This document shows positions 25,751 through 35,225 of a stretch of 64,000 nt of DNA, piece after piece. The notes beneath the pieces were generated by a model. It was not told where the DNA came from. It saw only the letters and a list, made by a program, of their open reading frames with translations, and searched no databases. The first letter of the stretch is position 1; each line of letters starts with the position of its first letter. The translations under genes were made by a program, and so were the position numbers. Location of the stretch: positions 1,827,501 through 1,891,500 of the forward strand of contig NZ_AP025343.1 in the NCBI RefSeq assembly GCF_021654775.1. Direction: 5' to 3'. This DNA is from Paenibacillus azoreducens. GTDB taxonomy: Bacteria; Bacillota; Bacilli; Paenibacillales; Paenibacillaceae.

Positions 25751-27580
25751 ATGAAGGCATTATACGAGCGCCTCAAATTTCACGGTCTGTTCATCAAGAT
25801 GTTCGCGGTTATGTTCGTCAGCATTATTGCGATTGCGGTTTCCGTCGCTTGGACGAATCTGCGGATGACGGAGAAATTGTTTTTGGAAACCTTCAGCATT
25901 ACCAATTCCAAGGTCATGAACCAGGTCAAAAGCAACTTCGAATCATTTCATTATTCCAACGTGCTTGCAGCTATGACCGCCCAACAGAGCGGAACGCTCA
26001 AGACTTTTTTAACGGAAAAGAGCTCGGGTCAATCCACGAAGGAAATGAACGCCTATTACGGAATGACACAGCAAATGCGCAAGATCCAGACCACCGTCGA
26101 TGCTTATTCGGCAGGCATTGCGATTGTCGGAAAAAACGGCCGCAATTATTCGGGCAATTCCTATCTGACCAAACCGAATGCCAGAGAGTTGTATGGGAGC
26201 GCTTTAACTCCAAAGGCGGAGGCCGCTCCGGGAAAAATGATGTATCACCTGTATGAGGGACAGGCTGAAGAAGGCGGCAAGCCTTTTATTGTCGCCACCA
26301 AGGTGCTGCAGGAACCAACGACGGGCCAGAAGTACGGCATGCTGTATATTACGATTGATGAAAAAGATTTTAAGCCGTTTTATAGCAGTTTTACGAGCGA
26401 AGGCAATGATGTCGTCATCATCGACAGTTCCGGGACCGTGATGTCCAGCAACCACGCTTCGCTAGTCGGGCAAAAAAATGTCCAATTGCTATCCTACGCG
26501 CGGGAAATCCAAGAGCAAGGGCTGCATGTTAAAAAGGTGAAGATGATGAGCAAGGATGAACTGATGCTGGCCCAGTATTTGCCATCGTACAATTTTTATC
26601 TCGTGAACATGATCGACCAGAAGCAGGTGCTCGGTCAAATGGTCAACACCAAGTCGATCATCCTGCTCGTACTCGTGATTGTGCTGGTTGCGCTTATTAT
26701 CGTGTTCCTCATTTCACGAAAAATGACTCGCTCGCTCACGCTGCTCTCCCGCCAGATGTCGAAGGTGACGAGCCGGAATTTTCACAACTATGTGAATGTC
26801 AGCGGCGGGTACGAGATCCGGCAGCTTGGCGAGGCATATAACTATATGCTGGATGAAGTGAATGATTATGTTGCGCGTCTGGTTCATACTCAGCAGGAGC
26901 AGCGGAAGGCGGAACTTGCCGCCCTACAGCAGCAGATCAATCCGCATTTTCTGTATAATACGCTCGCTTCGGTCAAATTTCTTGTTCAGCAGGGCAGCAA
27001 GGAAAAAGCGGTGGACACGATCCATGCGCTCATTTCGCTTCTGCAGAATACGATCAGCAGCGTCAGCGAGACCATTACGGTAGAAGAGGAACTGGTAAGT
27101 CTGAAACATTACGTATTCATCAATCATATCCGTTACGGGGAGCGCATCCGGGTAAGTTATTTCGTGGCTCCGGACTGCAATGGGTATCATGTGCCGAAAC
27201 TGATGATTCAACCTTTTATCGAAAACGCGTTTTTTCATGCTTTTAATGAAAAGGAAAGCGGATTTATCCATGTACTAATTTCCAGCGACGGCAGACAGCT
27301 GATTTGCGAAGTCGTAGATAATGGGGATGGCATGGACATGCAGCAGTTGGAACAGGCGAGGGATAAACGGAATCAAAAGGGATCCAGACAGCTGTTTTCC
27401 GGAATCGGCGTGGCGAATGTTCACGAGCGCATCCGTCTGCTGTACGGAGAAGATTATGGAGTGACGATCGCTAGCGGGCGGGGCGAAGGCACAAAGGTTC
27501 GAATTACGATGCCGATTATTGAACATCCGCCGGAATCCGGCGAAGAAATCCAAAAAAAATACCAAAATCCAAAGAAATGA
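25751..27580 (+). CDS. YesM-type sensor histidine kinase
   Basis: A 609-residue membrane kinase: membrane segment at about 12-34, a large extracellular sensing domain to about 300, a second segment near 305-325 (IILLVLVIVLVALIIVFL), HAMP, the His_kinase domain with H399 in QINPHFLYNTLAS, and a C-terminal ATPase domain (NAFFHAF, DNGDGMD, GIGVANVHERI). ATG 25751 follows the regulator stop by 17 bp. It senses an extracellular sugar or a binding-protein complex in comparable systems (inference). Confidence 0.92.
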   Translation: MKALYERLKFHGLFIKMFAVMFVSIIAIAVSVAWTNLRMTEKLFLETFSITNSKVMNQVKSNFESFHYSNVLAAMTAQQSGTLKTFLTEKSSGQSTKEMNAYYGMTQQMRKIQTTVDAYSAGIAIVGKNGRNYSGNSYLTKPNARELYGSALTPKAEAAPGKMMYHLYEGQAEEGGKPFIVATKVLQEPTTGQKYGMLYITIDEKDFKPFYSSFTSEGNDVVIIDSSGTVMSSNHASLVGQKNVQLLSYAREIQEQGLHVKKVKMMSKDELMLAQYLPSYNFYLVNMIDQKQVLGQMVNTKSIILLVLVIVLVALIIVFLISRKMTRSLTLLSRQMSKVTSRNFHNYVNVSGGYEIRQLGEAYNYMLDEVNDYVARLVHTQQEQRKAELAALQQQINPHFLYNTLASVKFLVQQGSKEKAVDTIHALISLLQNTISSVSETITVEEELVSLKHYVFINHIRYGERIRVSYFVAPDCNGYHVPKLMIQPFIENAFFHAFNEKESGFIHVLISSDGRQLICEVVDNGDGMDMQQLEQARDKRNQKGSRQLFSGIGVANVHERIRLLYGEDYGVTIASGRGEGTKVRITMPIIEHPPESGEEIQKKYQNPKK

Positions 27581-27590
27581 CATTCGCTTT

Positions 27591-27605
27591 CGGTAAGCGC
27601 ATTCA
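27591..27605. promoter_or_regulatory. Candidate cre-like site 1
   Basis: CGGTAAGCGCATTCA, just after the kinase gene, shares GGTAAGCGC with the second site at 27689 and resembles the CcpA cre consensus. It would bring the beta-galactoside operon under carbon catabolite repression (inference). Confidence 0.35.
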
Positions 27606-27688
27606 CGAAACTGATAAAAGAACAAATCTATGCAAAGGAAGTTCTAACGATGCGGCTTTACCCGGTGCTACACTGATTTCAGACCAAT

Positions 27689-27703
27689 TGGTAAGCGCTT
27701 GCA
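27689..27703. promoter_or_regulatory. Candidate cre site 2
   Basis: TGGTAAGCGCTTGCA is close to the CcpA cre consensus TGWAANCGNTNWCA with a symmetric AAGCGCTT core. It lies 54 bp before the binding-protein start. Confidence 0.55.
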
Positions 27704-27756
27704 TAAAAAGCGTGAGCCATGGCGGAAGTTACTGAACACATAAAGGGGCTGAAACA

Positions 27757-29058
27757 ATGAAGAAGGTCATGGTTTTATTGCTGGCCTGCATGGTGCTGCT
27801 GACCGCATGTTCCTCCGGTAGCAATAACAAGGAACAGACGGCATCCGGCGGGGAAGGGGATTCCAAAACCAAGGAAATTACCATTTGGGCATGGGATCCG
27901 AAATTTAACATTGCCGCGCTGAATATTGCCAAGGAAGCGTACAATGCGAAACATCCGGACGTAAAAGTCAACATTGTGGAATTTGCGCAGGCCGATATCA
28001 TCCAGAAAATGAACACCGGACTGAACTCCGGAACCACCAAAGGTTTGCCGAATATCGTTTTGATCGAGGATTACCGGGCACAGGGGTTCCTGCAAGCCTA
28101 CCCTGATTCCTTTTCTGATCTGACAGGGAAAATCAAACCGGCAGATTTTGCCGAATATAAAATCGGACCGACTAGTTATAACGGCAAGCAATACGGCGTT
28201 CCGTTCGACTCCGGGGTTGCAGGCCTCTACGTCCGCAAGGATTACATCGAACAGGCGGGGTATAAGTTGGATGACCTGAAGGATATGGACTGGAAGCAGT
28301 ATATTGAAATGGGCAAAAAAGTGAAGGAGAAAACAGGCAAAGATATCATCACGCTCGATCCGAATGATCTGGGGATTTTGCGCATGATGATCCAATCCGC
28401 AGGTTCGTGGTATTTGAAAGAAGACGGTAAAACGCCTGATCTTGCAGGCAATGCGGCGCTGAAGGAGGCCTTTTCGCTGTACAAGGAGATGATGGAAGCC
28501 AATATCGTTAAGGCGAATGCGGACTGGAGCCAGTTTATTGCTTCCATCAACAATGGCGACGTTGCGACGGTTCCGACAGGCAACTGGATTACTCCTTCGG
28601 TGAAGGCCGAATCGTCCCAATCCGGCAAATGGGCAATCATGCCAATGCCGAAGCTGCCGACCACGCCGAATTCCGTTCATGCAACGAATCTCGGCGGCAG
28701 TTCCTGGTATGTCATGAATATTCCGGGTTCCGACACGGCCGCTGATTTCCTGGCAGAAACTTTTGGTTCGGATGCGGACCTGTACCAAAAGCTGCTGACT
28801 GATGTCGGGGCAATCGGGACGCTGAAGTCCGCCTCCCAGGGCGAGGCCTATTCCAAACCAGACGAGTTCTTCGGCGGAGAGAAAACGGTCAGCAATTTTG
28901 CCAAATGGACGGCTGAAATTCCAAAGGTCAACTACGGCATCTCCACCTACGCCATTGAGGATATCCTGGTTGTCGAAATGCAAAATTTCCTGAACGGCAA
29001 AAGCTTGGATCAAGCGTTAAACGATGCTCAAGCCCAGGCTGAAGCGCAAATCAAATAA
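27757..29058 (+). CDS. Sugar ABC transporter substrate-binding lipoprotein
   Basis: A 433-residue family 1 extracellular solute-binding protein. The signal peptide ends in lipobox LLTAC (Cys near 16). The mature part begins with a Ser/Gly-rich linker then ITIWAWDPKFNIAALNIAKE, typical of oligosaccharide binders. GGGGCTGAAACA precedes the ATG. With the two following permeases it forms an importer without its own ATPase; these use a shared MsmX/UgpC-type ATPase elsewhere (family knowledge). The substrate is probably a galactoside, given the beta-galactosidase downstream. Confidence 0.92.
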   Translation: MKKVMVLLLACMVLLTACSSGSNNKEQTASGGEGDSKTKEITIWAWDPKFNIAALNIAKEAYNAKHPDVKVNIVEFAQADIIQKMNTGLNSGTTKGLPNIVLIEDYRAQGFLQAYPDSFSDLTGKIKPADFAEYKIGPTSYNGKQYGVPFDSGVAGLYVRKDYIEQAGYKLDDLKDMDWKQYIEMGKKVKEKTGKDIITLDPNDLGILRMMIQSAGSWYLKEDGKTPDLAGNAALKEAFSLYKEMMEANIVKANADWSQFIASINNGDVATVPTGNWITPSVKAESSQSGKWAIMPMPKLPTTPNSVHATNLGGSSWYVMNIPGSDTAADFLAETFGSDADLYQKLLTDVGAIGTLKSASQGEAYSKPDEFFGGEKTVSNFAKWTAEIPKVNYGISTYAIEDILVVEMQNFLNGKSLDQALNDAQAQAEAQIK

Positions 29059-29167
29059 GCGGTTTTCAGCTTTCATAGCAATAGGTGTAACTCTATGGGC
29101 GCTTTTAACAATCGCGGGCAGCGAAGGCGCCCGGGGGTTATATTTTTGACGGAAAGGGGCTTTGACA

Positions 29168-30064
29168 ATGATGAAAGCAGACCGGCAGGGAATGAGCATC
29201 CGCGTAAAAAATGCTTTTACGGGGTGGAGCTTCATCCTGATCGCTGTACTTATGATTGCGGCTTTTTATTTTTATCCGATGATCCAGGCTCTGATCCTGT
29301 CCTTCAAAACCGGCAGGGGAGCCAATCTTTCGTTTACGGGCTGGTCCAATTACGAGCGGCTGCTCACGGACAAAACCTTTTTCACGGCATTGAAGAACAC
29401 GTTCATTTATCTGATCATCCAGGTGCCGATCATGATCATTCTGGCGCTTTTCATTTCGGTGCTGCTGAACGACAGCAAGCTGAAATTCCGGGGTTTTTTC
29501 CGAACGGCGATTTTTCTGCCATGCGTTACCTCGCTGGTGGCCTATTCGGTTGTCTTCAAGTATCTTTTTGGCACAAACGGTCTCATCAATACCATGTTGA
29601 TGAAGCTATCTATCATCGGAACGCCCATTGAATGGATTACCGATCCGTTCTGGGCCAAAATTACGATCATTATCGCCATCACCTGGCGCTGGACCGGCTA
29701 TAACATGATCTTTTACCTGTCGGCGCTCCAGAATATCGATAACTCGATTTATGAAGCGGCGCGGATCGACGGTGCGTCTTCCTTCAAGCAATTTTTCAAA
29801 ATAACGATTCCGATGCTGAAGCCTATCATATTGTTCACGTCCATTACTTCAACGATCGGTACGCTTCAGCTCTTTGACGAGGTACTGAATATTACGAAAG
29901 GCGGTCCCGGCAACGCGACGCTTTCGATTTCGCAGTATATTTATAATCTGTCCTTTAAGTACACCGCCGATTTTGGATATGCGGCAACCGTCTCTTATTC
30001 GATCGTGCTCATTATCGTGGCGCTGTCGTTGATTCAATTCAGAGTGGCAGGTGATCGGAAATGA
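29168..30064 (+). CDS. Sugar ABC transporter permease, MalF type
   Basis: A 298-residue inner-membrane permease with six segments and the EAA loop YEAARIDGASSFKQFFKITIPM. ATG 29168 was chosen for AAAGGGG upstream; TTG 29162 is in frame but less likely. It overlaps the next permease by 4 bp. It is part of the putative galactoside importer. Confidence 0.92.
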   Translation: MMKADRQGMSIRVKNAFTGWSFILIAVLMIAAFYFYPMIQALILSFKTGRGANLSFTGWSNYERLLTDKTFFTALKNTFIYLIIQVPIMIILALFISVLLNDSKLKFRGFFRTAIFLPCVTSLVAYSVVFKYLFGTNGLINTMLMKLSIIGTPIEWITDPFWAKITIIIAITWRWTGYNMIFYLSALQNIDNSIYEAARIDGASSFKQFFKITIPMLKPIILFTSITSTIGTLQLFDEVLNITKGGPGNATLSISQYIYNLSFKYTADFGYAATVSYSIVLIIVALSLIQFRVAGDRK

Positions 30065-30885
30065 AGAAAGCAAAACGGATTTTTACTTATGGATTTCTTG
30101 GCGTGGCGTCGTTTATTTCGATCTTTCCGTTTCTTTGGATGGTCGTCAGCGCGACCAACAAGTCCGTGGAGGTGACCAAAGGGAGACTTCTGCCCGGTAC
30201 CTACCTGATTCAAAACTTCAAACATCTGCTGGAATCCACCGATCTGGGTACGGCGCTTTCGAATTCCGCCAAAATCTCGGTTATCACCACGGTGCTTGCG
30301 ATCCTGATTGCCTCTTTGGCCGGATACGGTTTTGAAATCTTTCGCTCCAAAGCGAAGGATGTGGTGTTTAACATTTTGCTGCTGTCGATGATGATTCCTT
30401 TTGCGGCCTTGATGGTCCCACTGTACAGGATGTTTGCCAATGTGTCCGACGCTGCGCCGTTTTTTGGCATCGACTCCAAGGTAGCGGTGATGCTGCCGAC
30501 GATTACGACCGCTTTTCTTATTTTCTTTTTCCGCCAAAGTTCGAAGATGTTTCCGAAGGATATGGTGGAAGCGGGGCGGATTGATGGACTAAGCGAATTC
30601 GGGATATTCGTCAAAATCTTTATGCCGACGATGAAAACGACGTATGCTGCGGCAGCCATCATTACGTTTATGTCGAGCTGGAACAATTATCTCTGGCCGC
30701 TGATCGTGCTGCAGTCGCCGGAACAAAAAACCATTCCGCTGCTGATTTCGAACTTGGGTTCCGGATACGCGCCGGATTACGGGCTGATCATGCTGGCGAT
30801 CGTAATTGCCACGCTGCCGACGGCGCTTGTGTTTTTCCTGATGCAAAAGCATTTTGTGGCAGGCATGATGGGTTCGGTGAAATAA
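30061..30885 (+). CDS. Sugar ABC transporter permease, MalG type
   Basis: A 274-residue permease with six segments and the EAA loop MVEAGRIDGLSEFGIFVKIF. It starts within the stop of the previous permease (ATGA) and ends 28 bp before lacZ. The C-terminus QKHFVAGMMGSVK is typical of the family. Confidence 0.92.
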   Translation: MKKAKRIFTYGFLGVASFISIFPFLWMVVSATNKSVEVTKGRLLPGTYLIQNFKHLLESTDLGTALSNSAKISVITTVLAILIASLAGYGFEIFRSKAKDVVFNILLLSMMIPFAALMVPLYRMFANVSDAAPFFGIDSKVAVMLPTITTAFLIFFFRQSSKMFPKDMVEAGRIDGLSEFGIFVKIFMPTMKTTYAAAAIITFMSSWNNYLWPLIVLQSPEQKTIPLLISNLGSGYAPDYGLIMLAIVIATLPTALVFFLMQKHFVAGMMGSVK

Positions 30886-30913
30886 AACGTTTATATTACG
30901 GGAGCGATGTTAC

Positions 30914-33900
30914 ATGAAACGGAAACAACCCAGTCTGGAATGGCTGAGCGATGTCAGCGTCTTTGCGGTCAACCGCATTCCGGCGCACTCGGATCACCGG
31001 TATTACCGAACGGAGAAAGAGGCGCTTCTGCTTGCTGACATGAACATGAGATATCCGCTGAACGGAATCTGGAAATTTGCGTATTCGGCGCATCCGGACA
31101 GCAGGCCTGCCGATTTCTATCAGATACACCATCGATGCGACGGCTGGGACAGCATTCAAGTGCCGGGACATATTCAGCTGCAGGGCTTCGGTCAGCCGCA
31201 GTACGTCAATACGATGTATCCCTGGGATGGGATCGAGGAACTGCGCCCTCCGCAAATTCCGCAAATAAATAACGCGGTGGGAAGCTACGTCAAGGAATTC
31301 GAACTTCCTGATAGTTTTCATGAACATCCGGTTTATATCTCTTTTCAGGGCGTTGAGTCGGCTTTTTATGTATGGCTGAACGGAGAATTCGTCGGATACA
31401 GTGAAGACAGCTTTACGCCATCGGAATTCGATCTGACTCCATTTGTGCGGGATGGCATGAATAAGCTTGCCGTTGAGGTATATCAACGCAGCACGGGGAG
31501 CTGGCTCGAAGATCAGGACTTCTGGAGGTTTTCCGGTATTTTCCGTGATGTGTATTTGTACACTGTGCCGGAGCTGCATGTCCGGGATCTGTTTGTCCGG
31601 ACCGATCTGGACGGTGAGTATAAGGATGGCGTGCTGAACGCGGATCTGCTTCTGCAGGGAGAGGACTTCGGCTATGCCGATGCTATGCTGCTGAACCCGG
31701 ACGGGAGTGAAGCCGGACATGCGCGGCTGGGGCGGACCGCCGACATGGAAGGGGAGTTCAGGGAAGATAAGGCGGAAGGAGTGAATGTTTCACTTCAGCT
31801 GAGCGTCCCGGGCGTTCAGCTGTGGAGTGCGGAGCTGCCCCGGCTATATACGCTGCTGATTTCTCTTTATGATTCAGATGGCCGGCTGCTGGAGGTAGTA
31901 CCGCAGCAGGTGGGGTTCCGAAAATTCGAGATGCGTGACCGCATCATGCACCTCAACGGGCGGCGAATCGTGTTCAAAGGCGTTAACCGGCATGAATTCA
32001 ACTGCCGCCTTGGACGTGCCATAACGAAGGAAGATATGCTCTATGATATCCGCACATTAAAACAAAATAACATCAATGCGGTGCGGACATCCCATTACCC
32101 GAATCAAAGTTTGTGGTACGAGCTTTGCGATCGGTACGGCATTTACGTTATTGACGAGATGAATCTGGAAAGCCATGGATCATGGCAGAAAATGGGCGCG
32201 GTCGAGCCTTCCTGGGTGGTTCCGGGAGATCGCCCCGAATGGAAAGCTATTGTCATGGACCGCGCGGTGTCGATGTTCGAGCGGGATAAAAATCATCCTT
32301 CCATCCTGATCTGGTCCTGCGGCAATGAATCTTTTGGCGGCGAAGTGATTTATCAAGTATCTCAGTACTTCCGCAAAGCCGATCCGGGCCGTCTCGTTCA
32401 TTATGAAGGCGTGTTTCATGACCGCAGATTCAATGACACCAGCGATATGGAAAGCCGGATGTATGCCAAGCCGGCGGATATTGAAGCTTATCTGAACAGT
32501 AATCCGGATAAACCCTATATTACCTGCGAGTATATGCATGCAATGGGCAATTCGCTTGGCGGCATGCACAAATATACGGAATTGGAACAGAGATATCCGA
32601 TGTACCAGGGCGGCTTTATCTGGGACTACATTGATCAGTCCCTCCTGCGTGAGGATCGATATGGAAGGCCTTATCTTGCTTACGGAGGCGATTTTGGAGA
32701 TCGGCCGACGGATTACAACTTTTGCGGCAACGGCATCGTGTACGCTGACCGCAAATGGTCGCCGAAGATGCAGGAGGTCAAGTTTCTCTACCAAAACATA
32801 AAGCTGGTGCCGGACCGCGGCAGCGTAACGCTTATCAACGAAAATTTGTTTGCGGATACGGAGGCTTATGATTTGGAATGCGTGCTGTACAGGAATGGGG
32901 AGGAAGTAAGGCGCAGTCTGATTCATGCCTGCGTCGAACCCCAAAGCCGCCGCGCGCTGCCGCTTGATCTGGCGGATGGAACGCTGCCTGTGGGCGAGTA
33001 CTGCATCCATGCATCGCTTAGGTTAAAAGAAAATACCCTTTGGGCAGAAGCAGGACATGAGGTTGCTTTCGGACAACATGTATTTGATGTCAAAAGCAGC
33101 GAGAAGGCGGAGATGGTCGCCGGCGGCTCCGGGCTAAAAGTCGTCCGCGGTGACGTCAATATCGGCGTCCACGGGCCGGACTTTTCGGTCTTGTTCTCCA
33201 AACAGGTAGGCAGCTTGGTTTCGTTAAACTATGCTGGAAGGGAAATGATATCCTTCCCGCCGCTGCCGCTGTTCTGGCGCGCCACAACGGATAATGACCG
33301 TGGAACGGCCATGGATTTTCATGCGGCTGGCTGGTATGCCGCGAGTCTGGGGCCAAAATGCGCGGATGTCTCGCTTCATGAAGGCGGTTCAGGCGTGAGC
33401 ATCCGGTTTGCGTACCGGCTTAGTATCAGTGCCGAGGCTGGGGCATCGGTTCAATATACGGTGTATCCGGATGGCCAAATCCGCGTAGAAGCTGAATACA
33501 CAGGCGCTGACGGGCTTCCCGATCTGCCGGTTTTCGCTGTCAGCTTCAAGATGCCTGCGGGGTATGGCGAGCTGAAATGGTACGGGATGGGACCGGAAGA
33601 GAACTATATTGACCGCTGCCACGGGGCCAGACTCGGATGCTTTGAGACCCTGGCTGCCGACAGCGATTCGGATTATCTTGTGCCTCAGGAATCCGGTAAC
33701 CGGACTGGAGTCAGAAGTTTGCGCGTGCTGGATGATTCGCAAGCGGGACTCCTTATTCAGGCGCCCGATGGCCAGCCGCTTGAATGCCGCGTGTCGCCAT
33801 ATACGGCATTCGAACTGGAACATGCGCGGCACCGGTATGAGCTGCCGCCGGTTCATTACACGGTCGTAACCGTTGCAGGACGGCAGATGGGCGTTGGCGG

Positions 33901-34000
33901 GGACGACAGCTGGGGAGCGCCTGTGCATGAAGAATACCGAATTCCGGCAGACCGGAATATGAAATTCGAGTTCTGGCTGAGAGCGGAAGGACTAAGCTGA
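30914..34000 (+). CDS. lacZ: Beta-galactosidase, glycoside hydrolase family 2
   Basis: Cytoplasmic hydrolase of beta-galactosides, 1028 residues, the LacZ length (E. coli 1023). Sugar-binding domain DQDFWRFSGIFRDVYLY, immunoglobulin-like domain, TIM barrel with HEFNCRLGRAI, RTSHYPNQSLWYELCD, acid/base E472 in WSCGNESF and nucleophile E539 in TCEYMHAMGNS, then the large C-terminal beta-galactosidase domain (GPEENYIDR). GGAGCGATGTTAC precedes the ATG. It is the last gene of the sensor-importer-hydrolase operon. Confidence 0.95.
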   Translation: MKRKQPSLEWLSDVSVFAVNRIPAHSDHRYYRTEKEALLLADMNMRYPLNGIWKFAYSAHPDSRPADFYQIHHRCDGWDSIQVPGHIQLQGFGQPQYVNTMYPWDGIEELRPPQIPQINNAVGSYVKEFELPDSFHEHPVYISFQGVESAFYVWLNGEFVGYSEDSFTPSEFDLTPFVRDGMNKLAVEVYQRSTGSWLEDQDFWRFSGIFRDVYLYTVPELHVRDLFVRTDLDGEYKDGVLNADLLLQGEDFGYADAMLLNPDGSEAGHARLGRTADMEGEFREDKAEGVNVSLQLSVPGVQLWSAELPRLYTLLISLYDSDGRLLEVVPQQVGFRKFEMRDRIMHLNGRRIVFKGVNRHEFNCRLGRAITKEDMLYDIRTLKQNNINAVRTSHYPNQSLWYELCDRYGIYVIDEMNLESHGSWQKMGAVEPSWVVPGDRPEWKAIVMDRAVSMFERDKNHPSILIWSCGNESFGGEVIYQVSQYFRKADPGRLVHYEGVFHDRRFNDTSDMESRMYAKPADIEAYLNSNPDKPYITCEYMHAMGNSLGGMHKYTELEQRYPMYQGGFIWDYIDQSLLREDRYGRPYLAYGGDFGDRPTDYNFCGNGIVYADRKWSPKMQEVKFLYQNIKLVPDRGSVTLINENLFADTEAYDLECVLYRNGEEVRRSLIHACVEPQSRRALPLDLADGTLPVGEYCIHASLRLKENTLWAEAGHEVAFGQHVFDVKSSEKAEMVAGGSGLKVVRGDVNIGVHGPDFSVLFSKQVGSLVSLNYAGREMISFPPLPLFWRATTDNDRGTAMDFHAAGWYAASLGPKCADVSLHEGGSGVSIRFAYRLSISAEAGASVQYTVYPDGQIRVEAEYTGADGLPDLPVFAVSFKMPAGYGELKWYGMGPEENYIDRCHGARLGCFETLAADSDSDYLVPQESGNRTGVRSLRVLDDSQAGLLIQAPDGQPLECRVSPYTAFELEHARHRYELPPVHYTVVTVAGRQMGVGGDDSWGAPVHEEYRIPADRNMKFEFWLRAEGLS

Positions 34001-34010
34001 ATAAAGATGG

Positions 34011-34050
34011 AAATCCCCCGGCCGCTAACCGCTCGGGGGATTTGTTTGTT
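34011..34050 (+). terminator. Terminator of lacZ operon
   Basis: AAATCCCCCG (34011-34020) pairs with CGGGGGATTT (34034-34043), followed by a T-rich tract. Confidence 0.85.
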
Positions 34051-34052
34051 AA

Positions 34053-34162
34053 GATATAAGAAAGTATAAACTTCGGAGATCTCGCATCCTTATATCGCAA
34101 GAAAAATTACCGCTAAACGCGGTCTGTCTTCTATGAGAGTACGTCGATAGATGTTTTTCTTA
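34053..34162 (+). repeat. Structured intergenic element, copy 4
   Basis: Arms GATATAAG (34053-34060) and CTTATATC (34089-34096), then AAGAAAAAT...ATGTTTTTCTT with inner hairpins CCGC-TAAAC-GCGG and ACGTC-GATA-GATGT. It starts three bases after the lacZ terminator. Confidence 0.8.
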
Positions 34163-34166
34163 TAAG

Positions 34167-34253
34167 TTTTCAGCGGCCTATAGCCTCTATGAATCGCTAG
34201 AAAAACATCCGCTAAACGATGCCCCGCTTCTTGGATACATCGATAGACGTTTT
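34167..34253 (+). repeat. Structured intergenic element, degenerate copy
   Basis: The constant part is recognisable as TAGAAAAACATCCGCTAAAC and ATCGATAGACGTTTTCATA. The 5' hairpin and the middle have drifted. It is in tandem with copy 4. Confidence 0.55.
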
Positions 34254-34282
34254 CATATACAAAGTTTCTTAGTACGCCGCTG

Positions 34283-35074
34283 TTAGAGCGGCAGCATGAT
34301 CCGTTCCCTGTTTTTGAAAACGGCCCATTCCCGGAAACCAATATCCAACAGATGCTTCCGGATGTCGGAAAAATGCTCGCCGACGCGTTCCGGCTCATGC
34401 GCATCAGAGCCAAATGTTACTTTGACGCCGTAATGAAGCGCCCGCTCCAGCAGCCAATGGTCCGGAACCCACAAGTCGTCGGAGGAGTTGATCTCCATCG
34501 CGATCCCGTGTTCGGCAATCGTCTTCAGCATATTTTCCGCCGTTTCCGGGTGCAGATCGGCATATCCGGGAAAATAACGGTTCAACGCATCCACGTGTCC
34601 CAAAATATCGTATAACCCGGCTGCGGCCGATTGCGCAACATGGTTGTAATAGCTGTTTTTTACCTCCAGCTTTGCTTCACGTGTCAGCTGGTCCCAATAG
34701 TCGCTGTCGTAAAGGCTGATCCCCGCGAACTCGTGAACAGACCCGATGATATAATCGAAAGGATAAGATTGTAAAATACCGCGGTACAAATCCAGACAAT
34801 CCGGAATAAAATCCGCTTCCACCCCAAGCAGAACGTCGATTTGTCCGGCAAACTCCTGTTTTAGCGCAAGCACTTCGCGAATATATGCTGGAAAATCGCT
34901 TTTGGCCATGCAGGCACCGGGATCCGGATGGTCTTCCGGCTCCGCGAAAAATGGCGTATGGTCCGAAATGCCGATATATGCCAAGTTTTTATCCAAGGCA
35001 GCCGAAATGTAATCGCGAACCGAACCTTGCGCATGTCCGCATCGCTGATGATGTGTATGCAAGTCAAAGATCAT
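34283..35074 (-). CDS. Histidinol-phosphatase, PHP family (HisJ/HisK type)
   Basis: A 263-residue PHP-domain phosphoesterase, expected to remove phosphate from L-histidinol phosphate in histidine synthesis. Metal ligands are visible: DLHTHHQRCGHA at the N-terminus, ISDHTPF, GVEADFIP, IGSVHEF, GHVDALNRY and FGSDAHEPERVGEH. It stands alone rather than in a his operon, so other phosphoesterase substrates remain possible. Its 3' end is next to the repeat block after lacZ. Confidence 0.88.
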   Translation of the reverse strand: MIFDLHTHHQRCGHAQGSVRDYISAALDKNLAYIGISDHTPFFAEPEDHPDPGACMAKSDFPAYIREVLALKQEFAGQIDVLLGVEADFIPDCLDLYRGILQSYPFDYIIGSVHEFAGISLYDSDYWDQLTREAKLEVKNSYYNHVAQSAAAGLYDILGHVDALNRYFPGYADLHPETAENMLKTIAEHGIAMEINSSDDLWVPDHWLLERALHYGVKVTFGSDAHEPERVGEHFSDIRKHLLDIGFREWAVFKNRERIMLPL

Positions 35075-35225
35075 GAGTATCCCTCCGCAGTTTTGTCTCC
35101 ATTTTTATCTTGCCATCCACTATACCGCATGATAAGATCACTATCACCACATATAGCATCGTTTTTTTCTTTTTTCTACATATCTTCTCTTATATCTGAT
35201 CAATTTTGTTTTGAGGGGGAAGGAA

